Origin: Thalassobius sp050633445
Lineage (GTDB): Bacteria; Pseudomonadota; Alphaproteobacteria; Rhodobacterales; Rhodobacteraceae
Assembly (NCBI GenBank): GCA_050633445.1
Contig: JBOEGN010000046.1
Span: 30,780 to 94,779 of the forward strand
Direction: 5' to 3'
DNA length: 64,000 nucleotides
The notes beneath the pieces were generated by a model. The model searched no databases, was not told the origin of the DNA, and was given only the letters and a program-made list of their open reading frames with translations. This document shows positions 1 through 10,167 of this stretch, piece after piece; the stretch's first letter is position 1; every line of letters begins with the position of its first letter. Made by a program: the position numbers and the translations under genes.

Positions 1-70
1 CGTCGCGGTCCCTGGACCCACTAAGTCTTGAATTTCCAAAGGGCGCGCGGTAAGCGCACCCTTGGATTGC

Positions 71-148
71 GGGCCGTTAGCTCAGCTGGATTAGAGCAGG
101 GAACTTCTAATTCTCAGGTCGGGGGTTCGAGTCCTCCACGGCTCGCCA
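71..148 (+). tRNA. tRNA-Arg (anticodon TCT)
   Basis: The sequence folds as a full cloverleaf. The acceptor arms GGGCCGT and ACGGCTC pair with one G-U, the anticodon stem GGGAA/TTCTC encloses loop CTTCTAA (anticodon TCT), and the T arm is GGGGG TTCGAGT CCTCC. The 3' CCA is encoded. It decodes AGA and AGG arginine codons, which are rare in this GC-rich sequence. It ends only a few bases from the 3' end of the convergent tamB gene. No integrase or att-like duplication is visible beside it. Confidence 0.96.
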
Positions 149-156
149 CCCTTCCC

Positions 157-3100
157 CTAGTAATCATTTTCGATGAAAATCCCGATCCCGGTCTCCCCGT
201 CCGAGGCAAGCCGCCCGCGCGCAGTGACGGATCGGTTGATGTTCAGGTTCAGGTTGATCTGCGAATTCCCGGCAGTATCGGCGGTCACCTCGGAATAGAT
301 GTTTTCGCTAAGATATTTGCCGACCCGCGCTTCGGTCGCGCCAGTGTCACTTGTGGTAACGTCCAGATCATCCAGGGCCAATCCGCGCCGCACCTGACCA
401 GCGATTCCATCCCCGCCTTTGCCCGCCAGGGTACGCACCGCCGCGGCCAATCGGACGGCCTGTAACGGAGATATGGTGCTGAGGTCTTTGCCAAACAGGA
501 TCAGGGCCAGCACCTCGTCCTGCGGCAGGCTGGGTGACGAGGTAAAGCTGAGTTCGGGCGCGCTGGCTTGCCCTTCGATGACAATCGTCGCGGTGGTGTT
601 GCCCGCGTCAGTGCTGGCGGCAAAACGGATGAACGGGTCAAATGCGCCTTGCAGCTGCACCAGCCCTTCGGTCAAAGAAAAGCGTTTGCCCAGGATGTCC
701 AGACGGCCGCGGATCAGGTCGAAGCGGCCCTCGGGCAGGACATTATTTGTATCGCCTTTCAGCGACAGCGCTCCGCCTAGTTCGGCGTCCAGCCCGCGCC
801 CCCGCACGAAAATGCGGTCGGGCGCCAGCACTTTCAGGTCCAGCGCAAAGACCCCACCTGCGCTGGTCTCGGCAGTGTCGGTCTGGATCAACCCTGCAAA
901 GCTGCGGGTCCGATTCACGGCCGCAGGTTCGCCCACATGGCGCAGCCCCGGCAGATCCGCCTGATCCGAGCCCGACGGATTCGGCACACGCAATTCGGTG
1001 GTGCCCAGCTGCACTTGACCCGCGATTCTGGCCCCTCCGGTCAGGCCGCCAGTGATGGTTAACGGACCGCTGACAGTGGTTTCGTACAAAGTCGGGTCCG
1101 TTAGCACGACCTGATCAAGCTGCAGGGCAAGATCGGCGTTGTACGGCCCGCTCAGCCCCACGGGTCCGTTCAACGAAATCGTGCCCCCCGACACCGCCCG
1201 AGACGTCACAGACACGCGCGCGGTGCCAGCCTCAAGCGTGATATCCGCAGCGATGTCTTCCAGCGCCAATCGCTGATCCGGCAACGCCAGCCGTGCGTTC
1301 CGCGCCGTGATCTGGCCGCTGGTTGATTGCAGGCTGGGCGGTCCGGCCAGCCGCAGGTCATAGCGCGCCATTCCAGACAGGTTCATCGGGCGGATAAACC
1401 CGTTCGCCAGAGCCATAGGGCTGGTCCCGCTCAGAGCCAGGCTCGTATCGCTGCCATCACCAGCCACCCAACCCTTGGCGGCCAGATTGGCGCCTCCGGG
1501 GCCATGTCCGGTGATGTCCAGATGCCAGTTTTCCTGCTTGAGCGCGGCGGTTCCCGACAGGTTCGCGGCCCCGCTAAGCTCGGGCGTGAGCACCGACAGA
1601 TTTCGCAGTGTGGCGCTGAGTGACAGCGTGTCGGGCCCGATACTGCTGATGGCCAGGTCACCCTGATTTGTCCGCATCTCGGCGCCTTGCAGTTTCACCA
1701 CGCCGGTCCCATCGCGCGAGGCTTGGGCGCTGGCGGTGACAGGGCCGCGCAACAGGTCATCCACCACCGCGATCCCGGTTTTCAGACCCGATGCTTTGAT
1801 ATCCGCGCTGACGCCGAAGCTTTGATCGGACAGCTGTGCATTCCCTTCGATCTGACCGGTGAGCTGGCCGCCAAGGCGTTGCCCGGCAAGGTCCGAGAAC
1901 CGCGCAAGCTGTCGCAAAGTCAGCGTTGCAGTGCCATCAATCGCGGCCTCTTGTGTGTCCGAGGTGTCAAGCGTCGCCTTTAGTGCTGCGTGATTTTCAC
2001 CAGGCAAGGTCAGGTCCGCCGACATATCCCAAGCCTGCCCGTCCTGTTTGGCGAACACGTTGATCTTTGCAGCACCCGGAAGCTCGGGCAGGCCGGGGGC
2101 CAGATCGGCAACGTTCAGCTTCACAAATCCAGAGCCGTTTTGGCCACCTAGTGACAAGAGGCTGTCCATTCGGCCGAAATCATTGATCAGCGCCGTCGTC
2201 AACTTAGCGCCGCTTTCGTTTCGTTCGGCGTGCATTTCGACAGTGGAACGCCCCAATAGAAACGGATCCAATCGGGGGATATCGACACGCAAATCCCGCG
2301 TTGTCCCGTCAATTTGCAGATCTAAGCCGCCCGAAACAGGATAGATGGTCCCCGTCGCGCGAAGCTGCGCCGCCCCGTCCAAGTCTCGCCCGGCCAAGTC
2401 CGCATAGGGCCGCAGCGTTTTCGTCTGGGCTGCAAGATCGAGCCAGATATCCAGCTCGGCAGAGCCAGGAATTCGGCTGACACGGGCATCGCCCGAGGCT
2501 TGGAAGTGGTCGCCTTGCAGCGCTATGTCTGTCATCGACACAGGCGCGCCCTTGGTCCAGTCGACCGCCATTGTGGCCAAAATCTGCGATCCGACGGCTT
2601 GGGCCAAGGCTGGATCCTCAAGGGAAAGATCGTTCAGATCAGCGCGCAGGTTGCCCGCGATACTGGTGCCAAGATAGGTCCCAGTCGCTTCGAATGTGGC
2701 GGTGCCCAAAGACAGATCATCCCGTCGCAGCCCCGTCACATCGGTGGTCACGGCCCAGCGATCCCCCGCGTCAACGTCATAAGCAGCCGACAACTGCGCC
2801 GCCTGAACATAGTTGCGAGGGCCTGACAGTGGCAGCAACACGGGTTGCCCGTCCGTTGCCTTCAAATCAGCGCGCAGGCTCAGGTGCGACAGGGTGCCAT
2901 CAGCGCCAATCCGGGCCTGGCCTTTGGCAGTCAGGGCCTCGGTAGTCAGCTGAAACTGGTCCAGTGCCAAGGCCCCATCAGCGTTGCGTGTGCCTTGAAA
3001 ATATAGCTTCGGCTCAGCGCCAAAGAACGCGCGATATTCCGGTGCCAAAAGCGGAGCCATATTACCACCCAACCGGGCGTTTAGGCGGGTTGATGCGGGG

Positions 3101-3882
3101 CTCTCTGGATCTGTACCCAGAGTTACTTGGCCCGTCAGACGCGTCTGCTCGGCAGAGCGGAGGGCGATATCAGCCTGGAAATCCGACACAGGTCCGGTTC
3201 CCGCGACGTTCAACGAGATCGCAGGCGCATCGGGAATGTTCAACAGCGTGGCGGCAAGCCCGCCCTGGGGTTCGACCAGCGACAGGTCCAGCGAGATATT
3301 CTGCGTTTCTTGCAGGAAACCGGCGCTTAGGGTGATTTGCCCAGATTTTCCACCGCCCCGCAGTACCGACAGATCGACCGATGCCGATCCACCCGCCAGT
3401 CTGGCCGAACCCGTGACGTTCAATTGCGCTGCCTGCCCTAGAATATCCTCGCCCAGCATCACGTTTGGAACCGAGAATTTGGCGATCCGCACCGACACCG
3501 GCAATTCGGGGATTTGTAGCGGCGTCGCTTCGGCGCTGGGCAGACTGGGGCTGGGGGCAGGTTTGCGCGGCATCAGCAATTGCTTGGCCGACAGCTCGGT
3601 CACGTTCAGTTCGCCCGACAGCAACGCGGCGCGGTTCCAGTCCAGCGTCACGTCCTTAAGGGTCAGCCAGACACCATCATCATCCGCAATGGTCAGGCTG
3701 TCGATCGACGCGGTCGAGCTGAGCGCGCCACGAAAACCCTCGATCTGGACGTCGCGACCGGCACCGGACAGGTTGTCCTCCAGCAGGCCCTCCAGAAATC
3801 CACGGTCTTCATTTTCGCTGGTCTGGGCGCTGAGCGACAATGGTAGCAACAGGCAGGAGGCAAGGAAAATACGTCGCATCAA
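157..3882 (-). CDS. tamB: TamB-type translocation/assembly protein (DUF490)
   Basis: A 1241-residue protein of the TamB/AsmA-like superfamily, which forms a periplasm-spanning, lipid-groove beta-structure linking the inner and outer membranes. With TamA it assists outer-membrane protein insertion and/or phospholipid transport. A hydrophobic N-terminal signal or anchor (residues about 4-20) is followed by very long repetitive beta-rich sequence full of G-x-L/V-x-L/I alternation. The C-terminal DUF490 region ends with the hydrophobic strand pattern typical of the family, and length is in the normal range. Its start overlaps the tamA stop by 4 nt (ATGA), so the two are translationally coupled. 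The gene is convergent with tRNA-Arg. Identification rests on length, composition, C-terminal character and the tamA neighbour. Confidence 0.92.
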   Translation of the reverse strand: MMRRIFLASCLLLPLSLSAQTSENEDRGFLEGLLEDNLSGAGRDVQIEGFRGALSSTASIDSLTIADDDGVWLTLKDVTLDWNRAALLSGELNVTELSAKQLLMPRKPAPSPSLPSAEATPLQIPELPVSVRIAKFSVPNVMLGEDILGQAAQLNVTGSARLAGGSASVDLSVLRGGGKSGQITLSAGFLQETQNISLDLSLVEPQGGLAATLLNIPDAPAISLNVAGTGPVSDFQADIALRSAEQTRLTGQVTLGTDPESPASTRLNARLGGNMAPLLAPEYRAFFGAEPKLYFQGTRNADGALALDQFQLTTEALTAKGQARIGADGTLSHLSLRADLKATDGQPVLLPLSGPRNYVQAAQLSAAYDVDAGDRWAVTTDVTGLRRDDLSLGTATFEATGTYLGTSIAGNLRADLNDLSLEDPALAQAVGSQILATMAVDWTKGAPVSMTDIALQGDHFQASGDARVSRIPGSAELDIWLDLAAQTKTLRPYADLAGRDLDGAAQLRATGTIYPVSGGLDLQIDGTTRDLRVDIPRLDPFLLGRSTVEMHAERNESGAKLTTALINDFGRMDSLLSLGGQNGSGFVKLNVADLAPGLPELPGAAKINVFAKQDGQAWDMSADLTLPGENHAALKATLDTSDTQEAAIDGTATLTLRQLARFSDLAGQRLGGQLTGQIEGNAQLSDQSFGVSADIKASGLKTGIAVVDDLLRGPVTASAQASRDGTGVVKLQGAEMRTNQGDLAISSIGPDTLSLSATLRNLSVLTPELSGAANLSGTAALKQENWHLDITGHGPGGANLAAKGWVAGDGSDTSLALSGTSPMALANGFIRPMNLSGMARYDLRLAGPPSLQSTSGQITARNARLALPDQRLALEDIAADITLEAGTARVSVTSRAVSGGTISLNGPVGLSGPYNADLALQLDQVVLTDPTLYETTVSGPLTITGGLTGGARIAGQVQLGTTELRVPNPSGSDQADLPGLRHVGEPAAVNRTRSFAGLIQTDTAETSAGGVFALDLKVLAPDRIFVRGRGLDAELGGALSLKGDTNNVLPEGRFDLIRGRLDILGKRFSLTEGLVQLQGAFDPFIRFAASTDAGNTTATIVIEGQASAPELSFTSSPSLPQDEVLALILFGKDLSTISPLQAVRLAAAVRTLAGKGGDGIAGQVRRGLALDDLDVTTSDTGATEARVGKYLSENIYSEVTADTAGNSQINLNLNINRSVTARGRLASDGETGIGIFIENDY

Positions 3883-5678
3883 AAGGCTTGCCCGATCCCG
3901 ATATAGAATTGCACCCCATCGCCGGTATTGCCCGACAGCGGGCCTGCGATGTCCAGCCGGATAGGCCCGACGCTGGTGTCATAGCGCAGCCCAATGCCCG
4001 CGCCCGAATGCCAAGCACCACTGCCGTCATACAGGCTCTCGCTCCCGATATAGCCCGCATCGGCAAAGCCAACGACGCTGATCGAGGGCGTCACCTTGGC
4101 CCGCAGTTCGGTCGAAAACCCGACAAAGCTGCGCCCGCCAATGGCATTGCCGCCACCCAAGTCTATTTCCAGTGATTGATAGGGTTGTCCGCGCACGGTT
4201 CCCCCGCCACCTGAATAGAACAGGAAATCCGGCGAGGTTTCGCTTAACGCTGGCCCCATGACGGAACCGAATTGCAGCCGACCCGCCGCGACCAGCCGAT
4301 CCCCCAGCCCATGATATACGCGCGCGTCCAAGGTGGTCTGCGCGCCCGAAGTCTCTCCGTTCAGGCCAAGGAAAGGGGTGATCTTGGTGCTAACGTAGTG
4401 CCCGCGCGAGGGGTTCAGGACATCATCACGGTGGTCCCAGCGCAGCGCCAGCGGCGTGCTGAACAGGGTAAAGGTCCGGTTGCCAAATGCGTCATTGGTA
4501 TCGGCATAGCTCAGGGCCAGCTCTAGGTCGCCTTCTAGGTGATCGGTGAACCCGCGCGTGGCCCCGATGGCCAGGGTGGCCTGATCTGCGCGATAGGTTT
4601 TTTCGTCCAGGCTCTCCAGCTCAAGATAGGCATAAAGCTTGGTGTCCGCGCCGAAACTGGCGGGGCGTTCGAACCGAGCGCCCAGACTGTAGTCCAGCCC
4701 GCCGGTGGTGCCGCCAATGCCCGAAACCTCGCCGTCCAGCGTCAGGCGCTCAGCCCCACCCAGAATGTTGCGATGCAGCCAGAATCCCGACAGGGTGATG
4801 CCCTCGTAGTTCGAGACTTCGGCCCCAAGGCCATAGCGGCGGGGTTTTTCATCCACGACCTGCGCGGTGATATCCATCGTGTCGCCGGGGCCCAGCTGTT
4901 TGGCCTCGGTCAGGCTGACAGATCGGAACGCGCCCGTGCGGCGCAAACGCGTGGCGGCTTTCTCCAGGTCTTTGGGGCTGAAAGTCTGACCCGAGGGCAG
5001 TCCTGCAATCCGGGCGATCCGACGCTCGCTGACATTGCTTTCGCCGGTGATAAGCAGGGTTCCGAAGGTCACCTTGGGGCCGGGTTCGATCGTGATTTTG
5101 GCATCCAGACGCTGGACGCTGTGATCGGCCAGCAGGTGCTGATGCGCAGGCTGGGCCTTGGCATATCCGGCTAGCCGCCAGGCATCCACAGCGGTTTCCA
5201 CGGCCTGCAACACCACCGTCGAGCGCGCGATTTGTCCGGGCTGAAACCCCTCGGGCAGCGAGGTTTCAGGGGCCAGGGGGGTCACCTTGGCGGTGCCAAA
5301 CCGAAAGGGTTTGCCGGGGTCAACAGACACAGTAATCGTGCTAACGGTTTTGGGGGCGTTCAGGGGGGGGATCGCTGCGGCCTCTTGCCCGTCCAGCCGG
5401 ATCGAGATCACGCCCGAATAATACCCCTGTGCATAGAGCGTTTCCAACAGCCGCTGATAATCCGCCTGCGCGGTCGAGAACAGATCCTGCGGGTCGCTGA
5501 CGCCTTCGTCGCGCGCCAAACGCAGCAACGACGCGGCGCGCAGCCGGTCTTGCAGGCCGTCATTTTGGGTGCCTGCAAGGGTGATGGTCAATGACTCCAG
5601 CGCGGCGGCTGGGGCAGCGATCAACCAAACGGCTGCGCCAATGGCAAGAAGGGGGCGGGTCAACACATCAGGTCCCAA
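3879..5678 (-). CDS. tamA: TamA, BamA/Omp85-family outer-membrane assembly protein
   Basis: A 599-residue Omp85-family protein. A signal peptide (residues about 5-26, ending AAPAAA) precedes POTRA-like domains (roughly 30-270) and a 16-strand-type C-terminal barrel (about 270-599). The family sequence VRGQPYQSL (VRGY-type loop 6 motif, VRGQ here) lies around residue 494. The barrel ends in an aromatic residue (Phe), as expected for the BAM-recognised C-terminal signal. It partners with the TamB protein encoded immediately downstream. It is the first gene of the two-gene operon. The roughly 100 bases upstream separating it from the HlyD gene contain no convincing gene. Confidence 0.93.
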   Translation of the reverse strand: MGPDVLTRPLLAIGAAVWLIAAPAAALESLTITLAGTQNDGLQDRLRAASLLRLARDEGVSDPQDLFSTAQADYQRLLETLYAQGYYSGVISIRLDGQEAAAIPPLNAPKTVSTITVSVDPGKPFRFGTAKVTPLAPETSLPEGFQPGQIARSTVVLQAVETAVDAWRLAGYAKAQPAHQHLLADHSVQRLDAKITIEPGPKVTFGTLLITGESNVSERRIARIAGLPSGQTFSPKDLEKAATRLRRTGAFRSVSLTEAKQLGPGDTMDITAQVVDEKPRRYGLGAEVSNYEGITLSGFWLHRNILGGAERLTLDGEVSGIGGTTGGLDYSLGARFERPASFGADTKLYAYLELESLDEKTYRADQATLAIGATRGFTDHLEGDLELALSYADTNDAFGNRTFTLFSTPLALRWDHRDDVLNPSRGHYVSTKITPFLGLNGETSGAQTTLDARVYHGLGDRLVAAGRLQFGSVMGPALSETSPDFLFYSGGGGTVRGQPYQSLEIDLGGGNAIGGRSFVGFSTELRAKVTPSISVVGFADAGYIGSESLYDGSGAWHSGAGIGLRYDTSVGPIRLDIAGPLSGNTGDGVQFYIGIGQAF

Positions 5679-5778
5679 TGGGTTCGCGGTTTCAGGTGCA
5701 GGATAGGCCCGCTCGGCCCGAAGTACACGCGCATTTCCCGGATTTCACGACCGAATGGCAGGTTTCTGCCGCGGATGT

Positions 5779-7005
5779 CTATTGGTAGGCGCTGCGCTTT
5801 GCGACTGTCTGTCCGTCCTCGAGCCCGGCAGGGGGATATAGCACGATCGGATCGCCTTCGGCCACACCGTCAGAGAGGGCGGCGGTCAGCCCATTATTCG
5901 CTGCAACCTTGACCGGGGTCAGCACGGCTGCGCCGTCGCGTATCACGAACAAGGCCCACCCATCCAAGCCGTTGCGGAACAACGCGCCCGCAGGCACCGT
6001 CAGCGCGGCGTCGTCAGTCCAGGTGATGATCCGGGTTTCTACGCGAAATCCATGCCCCAGCGCTGCGCGATCCTGAAATGGGCTGGTAAAGGCGATGGTA
6101 ACCTTGACCCGCTGCTCCTCGACCCCCAAGGCGGAAACTTTGGTAAAGCCCCAGGGTTCAATCCGCGACACGGTGCCCATCAGAACGTCCTCGCCGCCCC
6201 AGTTGTCGATGATCACAGAATCGCCCGGAGCGATCTGCACGGCGTCGGTGGATAACAGTTCGGCCACGACTTCCAGATCGGTTTCGATACTGCCGATCTC
6301 CAAAATAGGGGTGCCAGCGGGAACGGTGATTTCCGACCGCTGCATAATCCGCAAAACAGATCCCTGAACCGGAGCAACGAGGGACAGCACGTTTTCGCCC
6401 TCGTCACCACCATTCGCGGCCCCGTCAAACGAGATCAGCGCCGCGCGGGCATTGTTCAGTTCTGCGATCCGCATCGAGATCGCTGCCCTTGTGGTATCCA
6501 GCGCGGCATTGGCAGCGCGAGCGGCACGCTCAACCGTTTCCAGCGCGGCCTTGCTGGCAATGTCGCTTTCGTACAGGCGACGGGTGCGTTCTAGGTTGGC
6601 CTCGGCCAGGTCACGATCCGCCTGGGCCTTGTTTACGTCTGCTTCGGCGACACGCAGCGCGGCCTCTGCGGCTTTGACGTTGGTGCTGGCCTGTTCGCGC
6701 GACCGTGCGTCGAGCGCCGCCGGAGAGGTCGGCAGCATTCGCGCCACAACCGTGTCGGCAGTTACTTTGTCGCCCGGTTGAACCGTCAGGCGCATCAGCC
6801 GCCCCGCGATGGGGGTCGAAACAACATAGGCCTCGTGCACCTGGGTGCGACCTTCTTCGTCAATCGTGACCTGCATGGGCGCGCGGGTCACGCTGGCCAT
6901 ATCCACCAGCACAGGGCGTGGCCAAAAGGCATAGGTCAGCGCGCCGCCGATCAGCGCCAGAACCACCAGCGTCACCACCATCCGAGAACGTTTTTTCTGT
7001 GCCAT
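5779..7005 (-). CDS. HlyD/MacA-type periplasmic adaptor of an ABC exporter
   Basis: A 408-residue membrane-fusion protein. One N-terminal transmembrane helix (residues about 9-27) is followed by a lipoyl/barrel-sandwich half domain, a long alpha-helical hairpin rich in Ala/Arg/Glu (about 95-200), the second lipoyl half and beta-barrel domains. Such proteins connect an inner-membrane ABC transporter to the periplasm or an outer-membrane channel. The gene follows the FtsX permease by 7 bp and the ATPase gene lies just upstream, so this is the third gene of an ATPase-permease-adaptor operon. No outer-membrane factor is encoded here. Substrate cannot be deduced. Confidence 0.9.
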   Translation of the reverse strand: MAQKKRSRMVVTLVVLALIGGALTYAFWPRPVLVDMASVTRAPMQVTIDEEGRTQVHEAYVVSTPIAGRLMRLTVQPGDKVTADTVVARMLPTSPAALDARSREQASTNVKAAEAALRVAEADVNKAQADRDLAEANLERTRRLYESDIASKAALETVERAARAANAALDTTRAAISMRIAELNNARAALISFDGAANGGDEGENVLSLVAPVQGSVLRIMQRSEITVPAGTPILEIGSIETDLEVVAELLSTDAVQIAPGDSVIIDNWGGEDVLMGTVSRIEPWGFTKVSALGVEEQRVKVTIAFTSPFQDRAALGHGFRVETRIITWTDDAALTVPAGALFRNGLDGWALFVIRDGAAVLTPVKVAANNGLTAALSDGVAEGDPIVLYPPAGLEDGQTVAKRSAYQ

Positions 7006-7012
7006 CTCTGTC

Positions 7013-9379
7013 TCAGTCCCTTGTTTTCAGTGCAGCAACCATGTCGATCCTGTCCAGGTCCCGCTTGACCAGCCAACCCGATACGGCGGCCGAAATCAGG
7101 ACGGCGCTGATCGCCATCCCATAGCCCTGCGCGCTAAAGCTGACTGGAATCTGGTATATATCAGTCGAGAAGCCTTTGACCGTGAGATAGGTCAAACCAT
7201 AGCCCAGCCCGATCCCCAATGGCAGCGCGGCCAGCGTCACCACGGCCAATTCGCCCAGCAACACGAACGAGGCTTCGGATTTCGAAAACCCCATGACACG
7301 CAGGCTGGCCAGATCGCGCGCCCGTTCAGCAAAGGCAATACGGGCCGAGTTGTAGACGATCCCGAAGGTGATGATCGCCGCGATCCCCAGCATGATGAAC
7401 CGCACCGCGCCGGGGCCTTGGTTCATGATCTCGACCAGCGCCGCGCGGATGTCGGACTTTAACGAAATACCCGCGATCATCGGCATTTCCTTCAGCGCAT
7501 CTGTGAGCGGTTCCAGCTGCGCCTCGTCGATGGTTAACAGCGCACCCGTCACCTGGCCGGGCTCGTTCAGTGCTGCCGTCAACGCGTCTAGCTCCATGAA
7601 AGCCGGCGCGCCCATCAAGGTCTCGGCCACGCCGATGACAGGCAGATACAACACAGGCCGGTGGCCTTCGCGGATTTCTGCGGTCAGGGTGTCGCCGCCC
7701 TGCAAATGCAGGATTTCCGCCAGCGCTTTGGACAGGATCACGCCTTCTTGGCGCATTGCGATCGGGTTTTCATCGGCATCAATCACGCGGTTCAGAACCG
7801 GAAATTCCGGCCGGCCTTCGATCGCGCCACGATAGGAATAGGTGCCATTGCGGAACACAGCCGACACCGCGCGCGAGGGCTCGACATGATCCACACCCTT
7901 CAACCTGCCAAGTTCCAGCAAGGCTTTGTCGGTTTGCTTGGTGGTGAAGGTAACAGCCATGTCGCCGCGATTCATCACGTTGAAACTCAGGTCCAGCGTG
8001 GTGTCAAACCCCTCCATCAGCGACAGCGAACTAACGGACAAAGCCAGACCCGTGCCGATCCCGATCACGGCACCCAGCATCCGACCGGGATAGCGGGTCA
8101 GGCGGCGTAAAACCATGCGGCTGGGTTGGTCCAGCCAGCGTTTCAACCGCGCGGCCAAGTCGAAACTCCGCGAATAATCCGGCGGGGCAGGGGGGCGCAT
8201 GGCCACCGCCGGGGTCAGGCGGAACACGCCCCTAAGCACGAACAGACTGCCCACCGAGGCGGTCAGGATCGACACGGTAAAACCAGTCACAAAACTGCGC
8301 GGGTCAACGGTGAAAACAAGGAACGGAAATTTGTAGTAGAGCTGGTAAAACTTGGCCAGTGAACTGCCCGCGATGATGCCTCCGATGCTGCCGACAATGG
8401 CGCCCAGAACGGCGATCACAAGAACCAGTTTCAGGTAGTGCAGGCTGACCTCGACCGAGGAATAGCCAAACGCCTTTAGCAGCCCGATCTGTTCACGTTC
8501 GGCTTGGACCATCCGATTGATCACGATGTACAAAAGAAAGGCCGCAACCCCCAGAAAGATCGGCGGCACAACGTTTGCGGTGCTGCCTAGGCCGCGGATC
8601 TCCTCGCTGACAAAACGGTTGGAGGTAAGGTCCTCCAGCCCAAAAGACCCTACGGCACCGTATGGCGCAAGAATCTCGTCCGTGGCCAGAATAACCGATT
8701 GAGGATTGGTGCCGCGCGACAGCGACATGATGGCCTGATTAAAGGCCCCCTGCATGTCATAGGCCGCAGCCAGCGCCGAAAACCGCATCCAGAAAACGGC
8801 GAACCGAGCGTCATCGGGCACCATCTCGCCAGGGGCTGTGGAGTACAGAAACTCGGGCGATTGCGCGAAACCGGTGATGCGAAAGCTGCGGCGCGTGCCG
8901 TTCATCGTGGCGGTCAGTTCATCGTTCAAGGCCAGATCACGGGCTTTGGCAAACCCTTCGAGCAGCAGAATTTCGTCAGACCGGCCAAGCGCGGGCAAAC
9001 GGCCTGCGGTCAGATAAACATCATTCAGACGCGGACGCCCGGTATCTGGCAGGGACAAGGCCTGCGCGCGCACCGGCAGTTCCTTGTCGCCGATGTCGAT
9101 AAGGGCACCACCGCTGACGCGACCCTCAACCGCCGCGACACCGGGGATGGCGGCCAGACGCTCCAGCATGCGTTCGGGCGCACGGGTCACGGGGGCAAAG
9201 ACCTCGGCCAGGCGATAGCGGTCGTAATAGGCCAGCCGGGTTTCATCCAGCGTATTCACCAGCCCCTTCATCATGACCAGCATCAGCACGCCCACGGCGA
9301 TCACCAGACCGATCGCTGCGGCCTGTCCCTTGATCCGGGACAGATCGCGCAACAGCTTTCTGTCCAGCGGGCTTACCAT
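7013..9379 (-). CDS. FtsX/MacB-type ABC transporter permease
   Basis: A 788-residue permease with duplicated FtsX-like architecture. There is an N-terminal helix (about 20-38), a periplasmic domain, then a cluster of three helices near 275-385. A fourth helix (about 430) is followed by a second periplasmic domain and a C-terminal three-helix FtsX block (about 655-775). This DevC/LolC-like duplicated form acts with a LolD-type ATPase as a mechanotransmission exporter rather than a classical pore. Its start overlaps the ATPase stop by 7 nt and the adaptor gene follows, fixing it as the membrane component of the operon. Substrate unknown; lipid, peptide or lipoprotein export are possibilities by family. 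Confidence 0.91.
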   Translation of the reverse strand: MVSPLDRKLLRDLSRIKGQAAAIGLVIAVGVLMLVMMKGLVNTLDETRLAYYDRYRLAEVFAPVTRAPERMLERLAAIPGVAAVEGRVSGGALIDIGDKELPVRAQALSLPDTGRPRLNDVYLTAGRLPALGRSDEILLLEGFAKARDLALNDELTATMNGTRRSFRITGFAQSPEFLYSTAPGEMVPDDARFAVFWMRFSALAAAYDMQGAFNQAIMSLSRGTNPQSVILATDEILAPYGAVGSFGLEDLTSNRFVSEEIRGLGSTANVVPPIFLGVAAFLLYIVINRMVQAEREQIGLLKAFGYSSVEVSLHYLKLVLVIAVLGAIVGSIGGIIAGSSLAKFYQLYYKFPFLVFTVDPRSFVTGFTVSILTASVGSLFVLRGVFRLTPAVAMRPPAPPDYSRSFDLAARLKRWLDQPSRMVLRRLTRYPGRMLGAVIGIGTGLALSVSSLSLMEGFDTTLDLSFNVMNRGDMAVTFTTKQTDKALLELGRLKGVDHVEPSRAVSAVFRNGTYSYRGAIEGRPEFPVLNRVIDADENPIAMRQEGVILSKALAEILHLQGGDTLTAEIREGHRPVLYLPVIGVAETLMGAPAFMELDALTAALNEPGQVTGALLTIDEAQLEPLTDALKEMPMIAGISLKSDIRAALVEIMNQGPGAVRFIMLGIAAIITFGIVYNSARIAFAERARDLASLRVMGFSKSEASFVLLGELAVVTLAALPLGIGLGYGLTYLTVKGFSTDIYQIPVSFSAQGYGMAISAVLISAAVSGWLVKRDLDRIDMVAALKTRD

Positions 9380-10095
9380 TCGATCTCTTCCGCAGTCAGT
9401 TTGGTGTCATTGGTGATGACCTCTCGGATGCCGCCGTCGGCAAAGTGGATCACCCGGTCGGCCAAAGCGGCGGTGCTGGCGGCGTGAGTCACGATGATGA
9501 CCGTGGTGCCCAGTTTTTCATTCACATCCGTCAACACCTTTAGCACAGCGCGGCCCGTTGCGCTGTCCAGCGCGCCGGTGGGTTCGTCACAAAACAGCAC
9601 CGTTGGCTGCTTGGCCACGGCGCGCGCGATTGCCACGCGCTGTTGTTCGCCGCCCGACATCTCTGATGGAAAATGATGCGCGCGTTCGTCCAGCCCAACC
9701 AAAGCCAGCGCCTGCCCGGCATCCATCGGATCGGTCGAGATTTCTGTCACCAGCTCCACATTCTCGCGGGCATTCAGGCTGGGCATCAGGTTGTAGAACT
9801 GAAAAACAAATCCCACATGGTCGCGCCGATACCGCGTCAATTCGGCATCTGACAGGGCGGTCAGCTCGGTGTCCTGGAAATGAGCGGTGCCAGAGGTGGG
9901 GCGATCCAGACCGCCAAGGATGTTCAAAAGCGTGGATTTGCCGCTGCCCGAGGGGCCCAGCAGCACCACGAACTCTCCGCTCGGAATGGTCAGGTCCACG
10001 CCGCGCAAGGCGTGCACCGCAGCCGCGCCTTCGCCATAGGTCTTGGTCAGGCCTTTGGTGGCAAATGCTGTCCGTTTCGGGGATGGATTGGTCAT
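9373..10095 (-). CDS. MacB/LolD-type ABC transporter ATP-binding protein
   Basis: A 240-residue ABC ATPase. It shows Walker A GPSGSGKST (about residues 48-56), Q-loop region QFYNLMPS, signature SGGEQQRVAIARA, Walker B VLFCDEPTGALD and the H-loop histidine in IVTHAAS. The SGGEQQR signature and GALD box are those of the LolD/MacB/FtsE group. It is the promoter-proximal gene of the exporter operon with the FtsX permease and the HlyD adaptor. An AAGGGGGCC stretch just before the ATG is a good ribosome-binding site. Confidence 0.95.
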   Translation of the reverse strand: MTNPSPKRTAFATKGLTKTYGEGAAAVHALRGVDLTIPSGEFVVLLGPSGSGKSTLLNILGGLDRPTSGTAHFQDTELTALSDAELTRYRRDHVGFVFQFYNLMPSLNARENVELVTEISTDPMDAGQALALVGLDERAHHFPSEMSGGEQQRVAIARAVAKQPTVLFCDEPTGALDSATGRAVLKVLTDVNEKLGTTVIIVTHAASTAALADRVIHFADGGIREVITNDTKLTAEEIEW

Positions 10096-10167
10096 GATGG
10101 CCCCCTTTGCAACTGGGGATAGCCTATCTGATCTTACCGTGCGGACCAGTGCAAATCGGAGATACCG

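Noticed and set aside
71..148. tRNA-Arg as an integration site for a genomic island
   Set aside because: No integrase, no duplicated tRNA 3' end and no mobility genes nearby.
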